Numbered from the stretch's first letter, positions 8,007 through 14,936 are shown. The stretch is DNA of 14,936 nt from Prevotella sp. (GCA_031263965.1 JAISES010000483.1:1-14936); one strand, 5' to 3'. The notes: generated by a model not told the origin, from the sequence alone. Numbers and translations: made by a program.

Positions 8007-8587
8007 TATTCAATGTGTATCAGATTGTGCAATTGGAGGCTTAAACGCCATTCGGGGTGTTGTTTTATCAGTTCGACGCAGTAAGCTACATTATCCATAT
8101 TCATTTTGCCGTCTTCGAATATAGGACTTAAAAAATAATTGCCGGCTTCAGGGAAAACGGAGATGTCGGGAATCGTATCACCCTTTTTTACCGGTATTCT
8201 GATCTCATCTACCGCCGGTATGCGCAACTTGATGGTTTCGTAGTCCTGCTTCGGGCTACAAGTTATATAATCTATAAGGGAGGGGACTCTTCGCGTACCA
8301 TTTGTTTCTATGGCTTGTTTGTATCCTTTTTCACGGAAGAAGGCAAGGTGCTGATCTTTTAATTGGATTGCCGGCTCACCTCCCGTCCAGATAATCCACT
8401 TGCAAGGATATTGCCCGATCACTTCCAGTATTTCCTCCAGCGTCATATCGTCGCCTTCGGCAAAATCGGTGTCGCAGAAGCTGCAAGCCAGATTGCATAT
8501 CGTCAGTCTTATGAATATCGAAGCTTCTCCGTTTCGTCCGCCTTCGCCTTGCAGCGAATAAAAGATCTCATTTACTGTCAGCTTCAT
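8006..8587 (-). CDS. queE: 7-carboxy-7-deazaguanine synthase (radical SAM)
   Basis: This is a 193-residue radical SAM enzyme. It converts 6-carboxy-5,6,7,8-tetrahydropterin to 7-carboxy-7-deazaguanine in queuosine precursor (preQ0) synthesis. The [4Fe-4S] ligands are Cys31, Cys35 and Cys38 in CNLACSFCDTDF, the QueE-type C-x3-C-x2-C spacing. The N-terminal EIFYSLQGEG (7-16) is the substrate-binding signature, WTGGEP (67-72) is the SAM-binding GGE motif, and ETNGT (94-98) follows. The start overlaps queD by 20 bp, and its stop overlaps the rnz start by one base. The length and order fit the short form of the family. Confidence 0.96.
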   Translation of the reverse strand: MKLTVNEIFYSLQGEGGRNGEASIFIRLTICNLACSFCDTDFAEGDDMTLEEILEVIGQYPCKWIIWTGGEPAIQLKDQHLAFFREKGYKQAIETNGTRRVPSLIDYITCSPKQDYETIKLRIPAVDEIRIPVKKGDTIPDISVFPEAGNYFLSPIFEDGKMNMDNVAYCVELIKQHPEWRLSLQLHNLIHIE

Positions 8588-8930
8588 AAACAGCGGTTGT
8601 TTTGGGCGTTTCGGATACCTCTACGGCATACAGTTCGCGAATGTCTTTTTTAAAGACATCGTACAGATGCCTTGCGATGTTTTCGGCTGTAGGATTAAAT
8701 GAAAAGATATCGTTCAGGTGCCTGTGGTCAAGCTTTTCATCGATATATTTCTTTACGTTATCCAGTTCCCTGTAATCTTTTACAAAGCCTGTATTATTTA
8801 GTTGGTCTGCTCTCAGATGAACGGTTATCACATAATTGTGCCCGTGCAAACGGGAACAAGGGTGTTCCTGAGGCAGCCCTTCAAGAATATGTGATGCTGA
8901 AAATGAGAATTGTTTACTTATTTTATACAT
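8568..8930 (-). CDS. queD: 6-carboxy-5,6,7,8-tetrahydropterin synthase
   Basis: This 120-residue protein belongs to the 6-pyruvoyl-tetrahydropterin synthase fold. It makes 6-carboxytetrahydropterin from dihydroneopterin triphosphate, the step before QueE. Zinc ligands are visible as His14 (FSASH) and His29 and His31 (RLHGHNY). The catalytic Cys25 lies in C-x3-HGH. The later motifs LDHRHLND (67-74, catalytic Asp/His) and NPTAENIA, and Glu106 in VSETP, complete the active site. It is first in the queD-queE-rnz operon; the region upstream holds hairpin repeats but no exact -7 promoter motif. Partners queC and queF are not in this window. Confidence 0.95.
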   Translation of the reverse strand: MYKISKQFSFSASHILEGLPQEHPCSRLHGHNYVITVHLRADQLNNTGFVKDYRELDNVKKYIDEKLDHRHLNDIFSFNPTAENIARHLYDVFKKDIRELYAVEVSETPKTTAVYEADSK

Positions 8931-8955
8931 ATCAATTAAGAAATCACTTCAAATA

Positions 8956-9000
8956 GTCCTGAGTACAGGACAAAAAATATTATGCTGTCCTTACAGGACA
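8956..9000 (-). promoter_or_regulatory. Paired short hairpins in the queD leader, possible weak terminator or attenuator
   Basis: Two stem-loops share the same stem bases: GTCCTGAGTACAGGAC (8956-8971, 6-bp stem) and TGTCCTTACAGGACA (8986-9000, 5-bp stem). On the minus strand both begin GTCCTGTA. The upstream one is followed by an AT-rich tract ending in six Ts, so it looks like a poor intrinsic terminator for the peptidase gene or a leader structure for queD. It does not match the preQ1 riboswitch consensus that I know. Confidence 0.3.
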
Positions 9001-9024
9001 CCGGCCGGAGGTTGTATTCAATTT

Positions 9025-9218
9025 CCCAAGGCGTTGCCGTTGGGCTATAATATTTAACCCTTTGGCTCCGCTTCGCTCTGCCGAACGATGTTTCAGGGTT
9101 ATTGCCCTGATCTTTTCAGGCTGAAAGCCTGATATATCAAAGCCCGTGGCAACGCCCCGGGTAAAGATAGCATCACGGGAACAACGCCCTGCAAGGGCAA
9201 CATATTGGTAATAATACC
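9025..9218. repeat. Hairpin-dense REP-like intergenic repeat cluster
   Basis: The gap between queD and the peptidase gene is packed with short palindromes. CCCAAGGCGTTGCCGTTGGG (9025-9044) is a nested stem. CAGGG/CCCTG spans 9094-9109. TCAGGC/GCCTGA spans 9116-9132. A second nested stem with GGC-AAC-GCC in its core spans 9143-9161. GCCCT/AGGGC spans 9186-9198, and GGTA/TACC spans 9207-9218. The wording (GGCGTTGCC, a middle part with TATATCA, CTGAAAGCCTGA) resembles dispersed REP-like repeats that I recall from Bacteroidota genomes, some linked to IS200-like REP-associated transposases. No transposase is present here. It may also act as a terminator for the peptidase transcript. Confidence 0.6.
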
Positions 9219-9231
9219 GTTACGAATTTTG

Positions 9232-11397
9232 TCATGTACTTGGCAAAAAGTCTTCAAAATAGCGGGTTATATGCTCATGCAGATGCACCCTGTCGCGTCC
9301 CATCATGTTGTGTCCATGTCCCGGATAGATGAAAAAGTCGGGATGAGTACCTTTCTTTATTGCAGAATTCAGGAAATTCAAACTCTGTTGCATAACAACA
9401 GTCGGGTCTTCATCTCCGTGGATAATCATAAGCCGTCCTTTGAGGTCTCCTGCACGGTTTATCATACTTGATTCTTCGTATCCCGCAGGATTTTCCTGAG
9501 GGCTGTCCATATAGCGTTCCCCGTACATTATTTCGTAATACTTCCAGTCGGTTACCGGGCCTCCGGCAACACCAACCTTGAATGTCTCCGGATGACGGAG
9601 CATCAGGTTCAGAGTCATAAATCCTCCATAGCTCCATCCATGCACCCCGATTCGGTCCGCATCTACATAAGGCAAAGATTTCAGATACTCCACACCTGCC
9701 ATCTGGTCTTGCGTTTCTATTACTCCGAGTTGGCGGTGTGTGATGTTTTCGAAATTTATACCCCTGTTGCTTGTTCCTCTGTTGTCGAGCGTAAACACAA
9801 TATAACCTTTTTCTGCCATATAGATGTCCCACCCGTGGGTTTGTCCCATCCATGAATTGTCCACTAACTGAGAATGAGGGCCTCCGTATACATAAACCAC
9901 TACCGGATATTTTTTGTCCGGATCGAAATTCAGCGGTTTTACTATCCGGTAATATAAGTCGGTGGTTCCGTCATTGGCCTTTAACGAACCTAATGTTATT
10001 TCAGGTAATTGTATGTTCCTGTACGGATTTTTTGCCGTATGGAATATGTGTGTTTTATTCGATTTGGTATCTGTGACAGCTACTTTTCCGGCATTATTCT
10101 GTGAAGTATATATATCACAGATATATTTTCCACTGCCGCTTAAAGTAGGATAGTGTACGCCTTCTTCTTTCGATAGCTGTTCCTTTTTGCCGTTCTTGAG
10201 ATTGATTTTATAGATATGTTTTTCTATCGGGCTTGCTTCGGTCGATACGTAAAACAGGTTTTCACCTTTTTCATCAAAGCCTATAACGGTGGTTATGTCC
10301 CAATTGCCGGTAGTAACTTGTTTTAGTAATTTCCCTGCTGTATCATACAAATACAAATGGTTGAAGCCATCTCTTTTACTTAACCATAAGAACTTATCAG
10401 GTTCATTTTTAAGGAATAAAACCGGCTTCTCCGGTTCTACGTACTTTTTATGTGTTTCCAGGAATAGAGTAGTTTCCGGTTTACCTGTTACGGCATCGTA
10501 TTTTTTCAAGTAGCAAGAATCTTGACCCCTGTTTATTTCTGCAATATAAATATTTTTTTCGTCAGGACTCCAGGCTATGTTTGTCAGGTATTTTTCTTTG
10601 GGCGTTCCCGTATTGAGAAAAACGGTCTGCTGTGTTGCCGGATTGTATATGCCAACTGTGACGTGATGACTTTTCATTCCCGCCATCGGATACTTTATGT
10701 CTTTCAATTTGGCTACACGTGCCGAAACGTCTACAAGTGGGTAGTCTGTAACCATTGTTTCATCCATCCGGTAAAAAGCAAGCCGGTTACCTTTTGGAGA
10801 CCAGAAAATTCCCTTATTGATGCCAAACTCATTACGATGTACCGATTGTCCGGATACTATGCCTTTGTCGCTATCGTTTGTTACCGCATATTCTTTTCCA
10901 TCGGGAGATTGCATATATAAATTGTTCTCTTTGGTATATGCCAGATACCGGTTTTCCTCTGACAAATCATGATTGCTCATGCCGGAAAAAGACGGGAATA
11001 TTGCTGTTACTTTTTTCTTAACATAGTCGTATAAATATATTTTTTTCGACGAAACGATCATTAAATCATCAGATGATGCTGATACATGCTGGATTCGGGC
11101 CAGGCTTTTCGGCAGTTCATCGCCGTCCGGCTTAATGTTAGCATTGATGTCTTTCAGGGTAAAGAGTATTTGCGGTTTTTCTTTTTCAGTGAGTGGGGCA
11201 ATTATGACCGAATCACCCTTTGTATATGTCAGTTTATCTCCATACCAAGATAACTGACGGGGCATTTCGGCGCGATACTTGCCGTACGTTTTTCCGCCCG
11301 GTATAAGGTCCTCTAATGTAAGAGGGAGGTCTTGAGTATAGGATTTCATCGGCAGTAAAAAGCTTATAGCTAAAAATAAAAAGTTAAAATATTTCAT
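9232..11397 (-). CDS. S9-family dipeptidyl peptidase IV, exported
   Basis: This serine peptidase has 721 residues from the chosen start and releases N-terminal dipeptides, typically X-Pro or X-Ala. The signal peptide MKYFNFLFLAISFLLPMKSYTQ has no lipobox, so the protein is probably periplasmic. Residues about 40-480 form the beta-propeller, including HRNEFGINKGIFWSP and AFYRMDETMV. The C-terminal alpha/beta-hydrolase domain has Ser589 in GWSYGG, Asp664 in HGDEDPTV and His696 in PGHGHNM, the expected triad. The DW...YGERYMD segment is typical of the subfamily. A longer frame opens at 11526 and would add 43 residues. I reject it because it buries the signal peptide and would begin upstream of the promoter motif at 11420-11447. 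It could support peptide nutrition, but that is inference. Confidence 0.95.
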   Translation of the reverse strand: MKYFNFLFLAISFLLPMKSYTQDLPLTLEDLIPGGKTYGKYRAEMPRQLSWYGDKLTYTKGDSVIIAPLTEKEKPQILFTLKDINANIKPDGDELPKSLARIQHVSASSDDLMIVSSKKIYLYDYVKKKVTAIFPSFSGMSNHDLSEENRYLAYTKENNLYMQSPDGKEYAVTNDSDKGIVSGQSVHRNEFGINKGIFWSPKGNRLAFYRMDETMVTDYPLVDVSARVAKLKDIKYPMAGMKSHHVTVGIYNPATQQTVFLNTGTPKEKYLTNIAWSPDEKNIYIAEINRGQDSCYLKKYDAVTGKPETTLFLETHKKYVEPEKPVLFLKNEPDKFLWLSKRDGFNHLYLYDTAGKLLKQVTTGNWDITTVIGFDEKGENLFYVSTEASPIEKHIYKINLKNGKKEQLSKEEGVHYPTLSGSGKYICDIYTSQNNAGKVAVTDTKSNKTHIFHTAKNPYRNIQLPEITLGSLKANDGTTDLYYRIVKPLNFDPDKKYPVVVYVYGGPHSQLVDNSWMGQTHGWDIYMAEKGYIVFTLDNRGTSNRGINFENITHRQLGVIETQDQMAGVEYLKSLPYVDADRIGVHGWSYGGFMTLNLMLRHPETFKVGVAGGPVTDWKYYEIMYGERYMDSPQENPAGYEESSMINRAGDLKGRLMIIHGDEDPTVVMQQSLNFLNSAIKKGTHPDFFIYPGHGHNMMGRDRVHLHEHITRYFEDFLPST

Positions 11398-11419
11398 GTC
11401 TGTTGGCGTTTTAGATAGA

Positions 11420-11447
11420 CAAAGATAGTGAAATTCTGTTTTCTCAA
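11420..11447 (-). promoter_or_regulatory. Promoter for the dipeptidyl peptidase gene (-7 and -33 elements)
   Basis: On the minus strand, TATCTTTG (11420-11427) matches the -7 consensus TAnnTTTG exactly. A TTG (11445-11447) lies 17 bases upstream of it, near the expected -33 position. Transcription would begin around 11412, leaving a leader of about 15 bases before the ATG at 11397. This supports the shorter start of the peptidase. Confidence 0.6.
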
Positions 11448-11570
11448 CTTTTTTAGTGCATGTAAACGAGCGGGATATGCTATCTTTTTTGGCGCTGATG
11501 GGTTTGGTAAAGTTTAAATTAATCATTTTTAAAACAAATTTATTTTTTTAAACGTTCATAAAATAAATGC

Positions 11571-11578
11571 TATATTTG
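11571..11578 (+). promoter_or_regulatory. Bacteroides -7 promoter element for the TlpA-like lipoprotein gene
   Basis: TATATTTG is an exact match to TAnnTTTG, in a strongly AT-rich stretch. It lies back-to-back with the peptidase promoter about 125 bp away, making 11398-11625 a divergent promoter region. The predicted transcript start is about 11584, leaving a leader of roughly 40 bases to the chosen ATG at 11626. No clear -33 TTG is visible. Confidence 0.55.
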
Positions 11579-11591
11579 TACGTTTTTAGAT

Positions 11592-11633
11592 ATGAGAGGA
11601 AATGTTTATTATAAATTTCAAGGTAATGATTAA
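11592..11633 (+). CDS. Possible 13-codon leader peptide overlapping the lipoprotein start
   Basis: An ATG at 11592 opens a short frame, MRGNVYYKFQGND, ending in TAA at 11631-11633. This stop lies just inside the next gene if that gene starts at 11626, giving an ATGATTAA overlap. It begins about 8 bases after the predicted transcription start. It could couple translation to the downstream gene, but a frame this short is expected by chance. Confidence 0.15.
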   Translation: MRGNVYYKFQGND

Positions 11634-12726
11634 ATCAAATATATCTTTCTGTACAGGGCTGTTCTTTGTGTTTCTTGTACTTTTTTCCTGCAACAGGAAA
11701 GCTTCTACGTTTGAAATAACGGGAAAACTTGACAATATCTCAGGCAATTACTTCTTTATGTCCCATGAAGCGGGCGATTCGCTTATTATTGATACCATTC
11801 CGGTTTCTTCCAAAGGAGAATTTTCTTTCAGTGGCGCCGTTGATACTTTGACCGAAATGTCCCTGTATTTTAATCAAAATACAAAAGTCACGTATTTGCT
11901 TGTAAATAAAGGCTGGCATGTAGATCTGAAAGGCGATGTCTTATACCCTGACCTGATAAATATAAAAGGGGGAGATGTAAATGATGATCTGACCGATTTT
12001 AAGAATAAGAATAAGGGACTGTTGAAGTCCAGAGCCGATATTGTTGCTGCCGGCAACGATAGCCTGGCAGTAAAGGATTATGTGGTTGAGCTAAAGAACA
12101 TTAACTTTGAGTTATCCAATATCGCCGCTAATTATGTGAAGGCTAATCCTGACAAGATTGCAAGTGTCATGCTGATCAATACCTTTTTTAAGGATGAGTC
12201 GTCAATTCCCCGGCTAGATGAAAATCTTGGATTGCTGAAAGGAAAAGCAGCAGATTTTCCCCTCACCGCCAATCTGAAGCGTTTCAGGGATAAAGTCAAA
12301 ATGTCGGCAATAGGAACCATGGCTCCCATATTCTCAACGGAAGATACGAAAGGAAAGAAAATAAATCTTTCCGATTACCGGGGGAAATATGTGTCTCTCT
12401 CATTTATCTCTACAACCTGCAAAATCTGTATGGCGGGAAAGAAGGACGTTATAGACGTATATAATAAATTGAAGTCGAAGAAATACAATATTGAATTTAT
12501 AACAGTTGTAAAAGACATAGAAGAAGCTCCGGTAGACAGTATGGCAAGTTCTGTAAAATGGCCTGTTTTACCTGTAAAAGGAGGGTGGTCTGCCAATCTG
12601 TTCGATACATATTACATTCGGGAAATACCATACAATATACTTATTTCACCCACCGGAATCATTCTTGAAAGGGATTATCCAGTCCTTGTGCTGCCCGGAA
12701 AAATGGAAGAAAGCCTGCAAAATTAG
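11626..12726 (+). CDS. TlpA-like thioredoxin-fold lipoprotein with N-terminal DUF4369-like domain
   Basis: This is a 366-residue lipoprotein from the chosen start. MIKSNISFCTGLFFVFLVLFSC gives a basic n-region and lipidated Cys22. Residues about 28-120 (FEITGKLDNISGNYFFMSHEAGDSLIIDTIPV) resemble the DUF4369 beta-sandwich common in Bacteroidota TlpA-like proteins. A helical linker precedes the AhpC/TSA-thioredoxin domain from about 230: GTMAPIFSTEDTKGKKINLSDYRGKYVSLSF, then the redox pair in TTCKIC (Cys265, Cys268), and a cis-Pro in REIPYN (Pro335). The expected role is an envelope thiol-disulfide oxidoreductase; its partner is unknown. The motif lacks the Trp usually before the first Cys. An in-frame ATG at 11602 would add eight residues. 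I prefer 11626 for its conventional signal-peptide length, though GAGGA sits almost against the earlier ATG. Confidence 0.88.
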   Translation: MIKSNISFCTGLFFVFLVLFSCNRKASTFEITGKLDNISGNYFFMSHEAGDSLIIDTIPVSSKGEFSFSGAVDTLTEMSLYFNQNTKVTYLLVNKGWHVDLKGDVLYPDLINIKGGDVNDDLTDFKNKNKGLLKSRADIVAAGNDSLAVKDYVVELKNINFELSNIAANYVKANPDKIASVMLINTFFKDESSIPRLDENLGLLKGKAADFPLTANLKRFRDKVKMSAIGTMAPIFSTEDTKGKKINLSDYRGKYVSLSFISTTCKICMAGKKDVIDVYNKLKSKKYNIEFITVVKDIEEAPVDSMASSVKWPVLPVKGGWSANLFDTYYIREIPYNILISPTGIILERDYPVLVLPGKMEESLQN

Positions 12727-12746
12727 TATTCTATGCTTCTTTTTTC

Positions 12747-12754
12747 TATATTTG
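12747..12754 (+). promoter_or_regulatory. Bacteroides -7 promoter element for yifB
   Basis: TATATTTG, an exact TAnnTTTG match, lies in the 59-bp gap between the TlpA-like gene and yifB, 31 bp before the ATG. It suggests that yifB has its own start even though it could also be read from the upstream gene. No convincing terminator stem separates them. Confidence 0.5.
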
Positions 12755-12785
12755 TTCCGATAACAAAGTTCAACTACATCAATAA

Positions 12786-14327
12786 ATGTTAATAAAGATT
12801 TTTGGCGCTGCAGTTCAGGGTATAGAGGCTACTTTAATTACTATAGAGGTAAATTGTTCGAAAGGTATAAAATTTATGCTTGTAGGATTGCCGGATGCTT
12901 CGGTAAAAGAAAGTCACGAGCGTATTGTTTCGGCATTACAGGTCAACGGTTACAAGTTTCCCCGTCAGCAGATCGTAATAAATATGTCTCCGGCCGATAT
13001 AAGGAAAGAGGGGACTGCATACGACCTTCCTCTGGCTATAGGAATTTTAGCAGCTTCGGAAGGGCTGAAGCAAGATCGTTTAGAGGATTATATAATAATG
13101 GGCGAATTGTCTTTGGATGGGAGTATATTGCCAATAAAAGGGGTTCTGCCTATTGCCATAAAAGCCCGTGAGCTTGGATTCAAAGGAATTATACTTCCGA
13201 AGAAGAATGCACGGGAAGCAGCAGTTGTTAATAACTTGGATGTATATGGCGTTGATAATATCTGTGAAGTAGTAGATTTTTTCAATCAGGAGGGTACACT
13301 CGATAAAGTTATTATAGATACCAGAGCCGAATTTTATAATGCGCAACAATTGTTTGAATTTGACTTTTCTGATGTCAAAGGACAAGAAAATGTAAAGCGA
13401 GCGTTGGAAGTCGCAGCAGCCGGAGGCCACAACCTCATTATGATAGGTCCCCCGGGTGCAGGCAAATCGATGATGGCCAAACGCATGCCCTCTATCCTGC
13501 CGCCATTTACCCTGCATGAAGCTCTGGAGACTACCAAGATACATAGCGTAGCCGGCAAGATCGGTACAGAGACGTCATTGATGGCCCGAAGACCATTTAG
13601 AAGTCCGCATCATACGATATCGGATGTGGCATTGGTGGGAGGGGGAAGCTTTCCTCAACCGGGAGAAATAAGCCTGGCTCACAATGGCGTGTTGTTTTTA
13701 GACGAATTGCCGGAATTCAGCCGGAATGTATTGGAAGTTATGCGTCAACCTTTAGAGGACAGGCGTATTACAATTTCAAGGTCAAAATTTACTATTGAGT
13801 ATCCGGCGAGCTTTATGCTTGTTTCGTCGATGAACCCGTGCCCATGTGGATATTACAATCATCCGGAAAAAGAATGTGTTTGTCCGAACGGCGCTGTACA
13901 GAAATACCTGAATAAAATCTCAGGGCCATTATTGGACCGGATAGATATTCACATAGAAATTATACCTGTCCCTTTCGATAAAATATCCGATAAAACACCT
14001 GCGGAAGCGAGCAGTTTTATCAGAGAAAGAGTGATTCGCGCACGGGAAATACAGATAGAGCGTTTTAAAGAAGAGGACGGAGTGTATTGCAACGCACAAA
14101 TGAGCACTAAGTTGCTGTCTAAATACGCATCTCCGGATAATGCCGGGTTGGATCTATTGAAGATGGCTATGGATAGATTTAACCTATCGGCAAGGGCGTA
14201 TGATCGTATATTGAAAGTGTCCAGGACGATAGCCGATTTGGACAATTCTGAAAAAATATTACCAAAACATTTGGCGGAAGCAATTAATTACCGAAATTTG
14301 GACAGGCAAACATGGGCCAATATGTAA
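12786..14327 (+). CDS. yifB: YifB/ComM-family Mg-chelatase-like AAA+ ATPase
   Basis: This 513-residue protein has full family length. The N-terminal ChlI-like domain covers about 1-170 (GLPDASVKESHERIVSAL, GTAYDLPLAIGIL, GELSLDG). The AAA+ Mg-chelatase module follows: Walker A GPPGAGKS (221-228), Walker B GVLFLDELPEF (301-311) and the sensor segment SSMNPCPCG. A Cys cluster at residues 352, 354, 364 and 366 (PCPCGYYNHPEKECVCP) is characteristic. The C-terminal helical domain ends with LSARAYDRILKVSRTIADLD and HLAEAINYR. In Haemophilus and Vibrio the homologue ComM is a branch-migration helicase that helps integrate transforming DNA. That role is transferred from the family and untested here. 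The frame is intact, and a DUF4254 gene follows after 24 bp. Confidence 0.95.
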   Translation: MLIKIFGAAVQGIEATLITIEVNCSKGIKFMLVGLPDASVKESHERIVSALQVNGYKFPRQQIVINMSPADIRKEGTAYDLPLAIGILAASEGLKQDRLEDYIIMGELSLDGSILPIKGVLPIAIKARELGFKGIILPKKNAREAAVVNNLDVYGVDNICEVVDFFNQEGTLDKVIIDTRAEFYNAQQLFEFDFSDVKGQENVKRALEVAAAGGHNLIMIGPPGAGKSMMAKRMPSILPPFTLHEALETTKIHSVAGKIGTETSLMARRPFRSPHHTISDVALVGGGSFPQPGEISLAHNGVLFLDELPEFSRNVLEVMRQPLEDRRITISRSKFTIEYPASFMLVSSMNPCPCGYYNHPEKECVCPNGAVQKYLNKISGPLLDRIDIHIEIIPVPFDKISDKTPAEASSFIRERVIRAREIQIERFKEEDGVYCNAQMSTKLLSKYASPDNAGLDLLKMAMDRFNLSARAYDRILKVSRTIADLDNSEKILPKHLAEAINYRNLDRQTWANM

Positions 14328-14351
14328 TACTAAATTTATGAAGGAATCATT

Positions 14352-14936
14352 ATGAAATTTACACAATTGAGCAATTCTATTTTCGAAGAGGTAATAAATG
14401 ATTACCATAAAACAGATAACGTAGACATCCCGATTAATAATCCATATCCGGAAAAGACAATCGAGTTCTATCTGTATCTGAAAAACTGGATAGATACTGT
14501 TCAATGGCATTTCGAAGATATTATAAGAGATCCTGAAATAGACCCAAGTGAAGCTCTTATTTTAAAGCGTCGTATTGACAAATCGAATCAGGACAGAACT
14601 GACCTGGTCGAATTGATCGATAGCTACTTTTTAGATAAATATAAAGATGTGAGCATATTATCCGGTGCGCGTATAAATACGGAAAGTCCGGCATGGGCTA
14701 TAGATCGTCTGTCGATCCTGGCTCTTAAGATATATCATATGCGTCAGGAAGCCGGGCGTAAAGATACAGATGAACAGCACAGATTGCAAGCGACACAGAA
14801 GCTGGATGTACTGCTTACTCAGCAAGCAGATCTTTCTACAGCTATAGAGGAACTTTTGCAGGATATAGAATCGGGACATAAATATATGAAGGTCTATAAA
14901 CAAATGAAAATGTATAACGATCCTTCTCTTAATCCG
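14352..14936 (+). CDS. DUF4254 domain-containing protein, partial (runs off right edge)
   Basis: A frame begins at the ATG 24 bp after the yifB stop, preceded by AAGGAATCATT, and remains open for 195 codons to the window end. Translated by eye it starts MKFTQLSNSIFEEVINDYHK. It contains VDIPINNPYPEKTIEFYLYLKNWIDTVQWHFEDIIRDP and later SPAWAIDRLSILALKIYHMR (near 113-132). It then has a Gln/Asp/Glu-rich helical stretch (LDVLLTQQADLSTAIEELLQDI). These features match DUF4254, a soluble all-helical family of about 200 residues found in Bacteroidota, so probably only a few residues are missing. It has no signal peptide. From memory such genes often neighbour a family 9 glycosyltransferase gene, which would lie just outside. 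Its function is unknown. The short spacing suggests co-transcription with yifB. Confidence 0.8.
   Translation, partial: MKFTQLSNSIFEEVINDYHKTDNVDIPINNPYPEKTIEFYLYLKNWIDTVQWHFEDIIRDPEIDPSEALILKRRIDKSNQDRTDLVELIDSYFLDKYKDVSILSGARINTESPAWAIDRLSILALKIYHMRQEAGRKDTDEQHRLQATQKLDVLLTQQADLSTAIEELLQDIESGHKYMKVYKQMKMYNDPSLNP

Noticed and set aside
7738..8124. 128-codon plus-strand frame across the rnz/queE junction
   Set aside because: It runs antisense to two well-conserved enzymes and has no recognisable features of its own.
8931..9010. preQ1 riboswitch ahead of queD
   Set aside because: The location would suit one, but the two short GTCCTGTA stems do not match the compact preQ1 aptamer pattern (short stem, A-rich tail pairing back into the loop).
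8951..9220. CRISPR array
   Set aside because: The palindromes differ in sequence and spacing; there is no constant direct repeat separated by uniform unique spacers.
9410..9853. 147-codon minus-strand frame within the peptidase gene
   Set aside because: It lies in another frame over the conserved catalytic domain of the peptidase, has Arg/Cys-rich low-information sequence and no family features; it is a shadow frame.
13080..13544. 154-codon antisense frame within yifB
   Set aside because: It is antisense to the conserved Walker A region of yifB, without a promoter motif or recognisable domain, and is explained by the coding bias of yifB.

Overview
The window looks like chromosomal DNA of a Bacteroidota member, most likely order Bacteroidales (a Dysgonomonas- or Parabacteroides-like genome is an inference). 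Evidence: a SusC/SusD pair with surface-lipoprotein partners, a Bacteroidota-style TlpA-like lipoprotein, a DUF4254 gene, a stand-alone type IX secretion (T9SS) sorting-domain protein, and copies of the Bacteroides -7 promoter element TAnnTTTG in front of five genes. I see no rRNA, tRNA, CRISPR array, phage or intact insertion sequence.

Layout. (1) 1-6089, minus strand: a polysaccharide-utilisation-type operon transcribed susC > susD > PKD/CBM9-like lipoprotein > DUF4874-like lipoprotein, the last running off the left edge. Gaps are 18, 28 and 11 bp, with one -7 motif upstream of susC. SusC should import the ligand, and SusD and the PKD protein should bind it at the surface. The DUF4874-like protein may be the processing or binding component. 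The substrate cannot be read from the sequence. (2) 6090-6677: a 588-bp gene-poor spacer with the susC promoter, a GC-rich mosaic of dispersed-repeat fragments, a doubtful 53-codon ORF and a short inverted repeat. (3) 6678-7013, minus: a 111-residue secreted protein that is little more than a T9SS-type C-terminal sorting domain, with its own promoter motif. (4) 7092-8930, minus: a tightly overlapping queD-queE-rnz operon that links queuosine precursor synthesis to tRNA 3'-end processing. (5) 8931-9231: a hairpin-dense REP-like intergenic repeat. (6) 9232-11397, minus: an S9-family dipeptidyl peptidase IV. (7) 11398-11625: a divergent promoter region. (8) 11626 to the right edge, plus: a TlpA-like thioredoxin-fold lipoprotein, a YifB/ComM AAA+ ATPase, and a DUF4254 gene cut by the window end.

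Most of the content is recognisable housekeeping and glycan-uptake machinery. I did not find a convincing wholly new system. The least explained parts are the two accessory lipoproteins of the glycan operon, the stand-alone sorting-domain protein, and the two repeat-bearing spacers.
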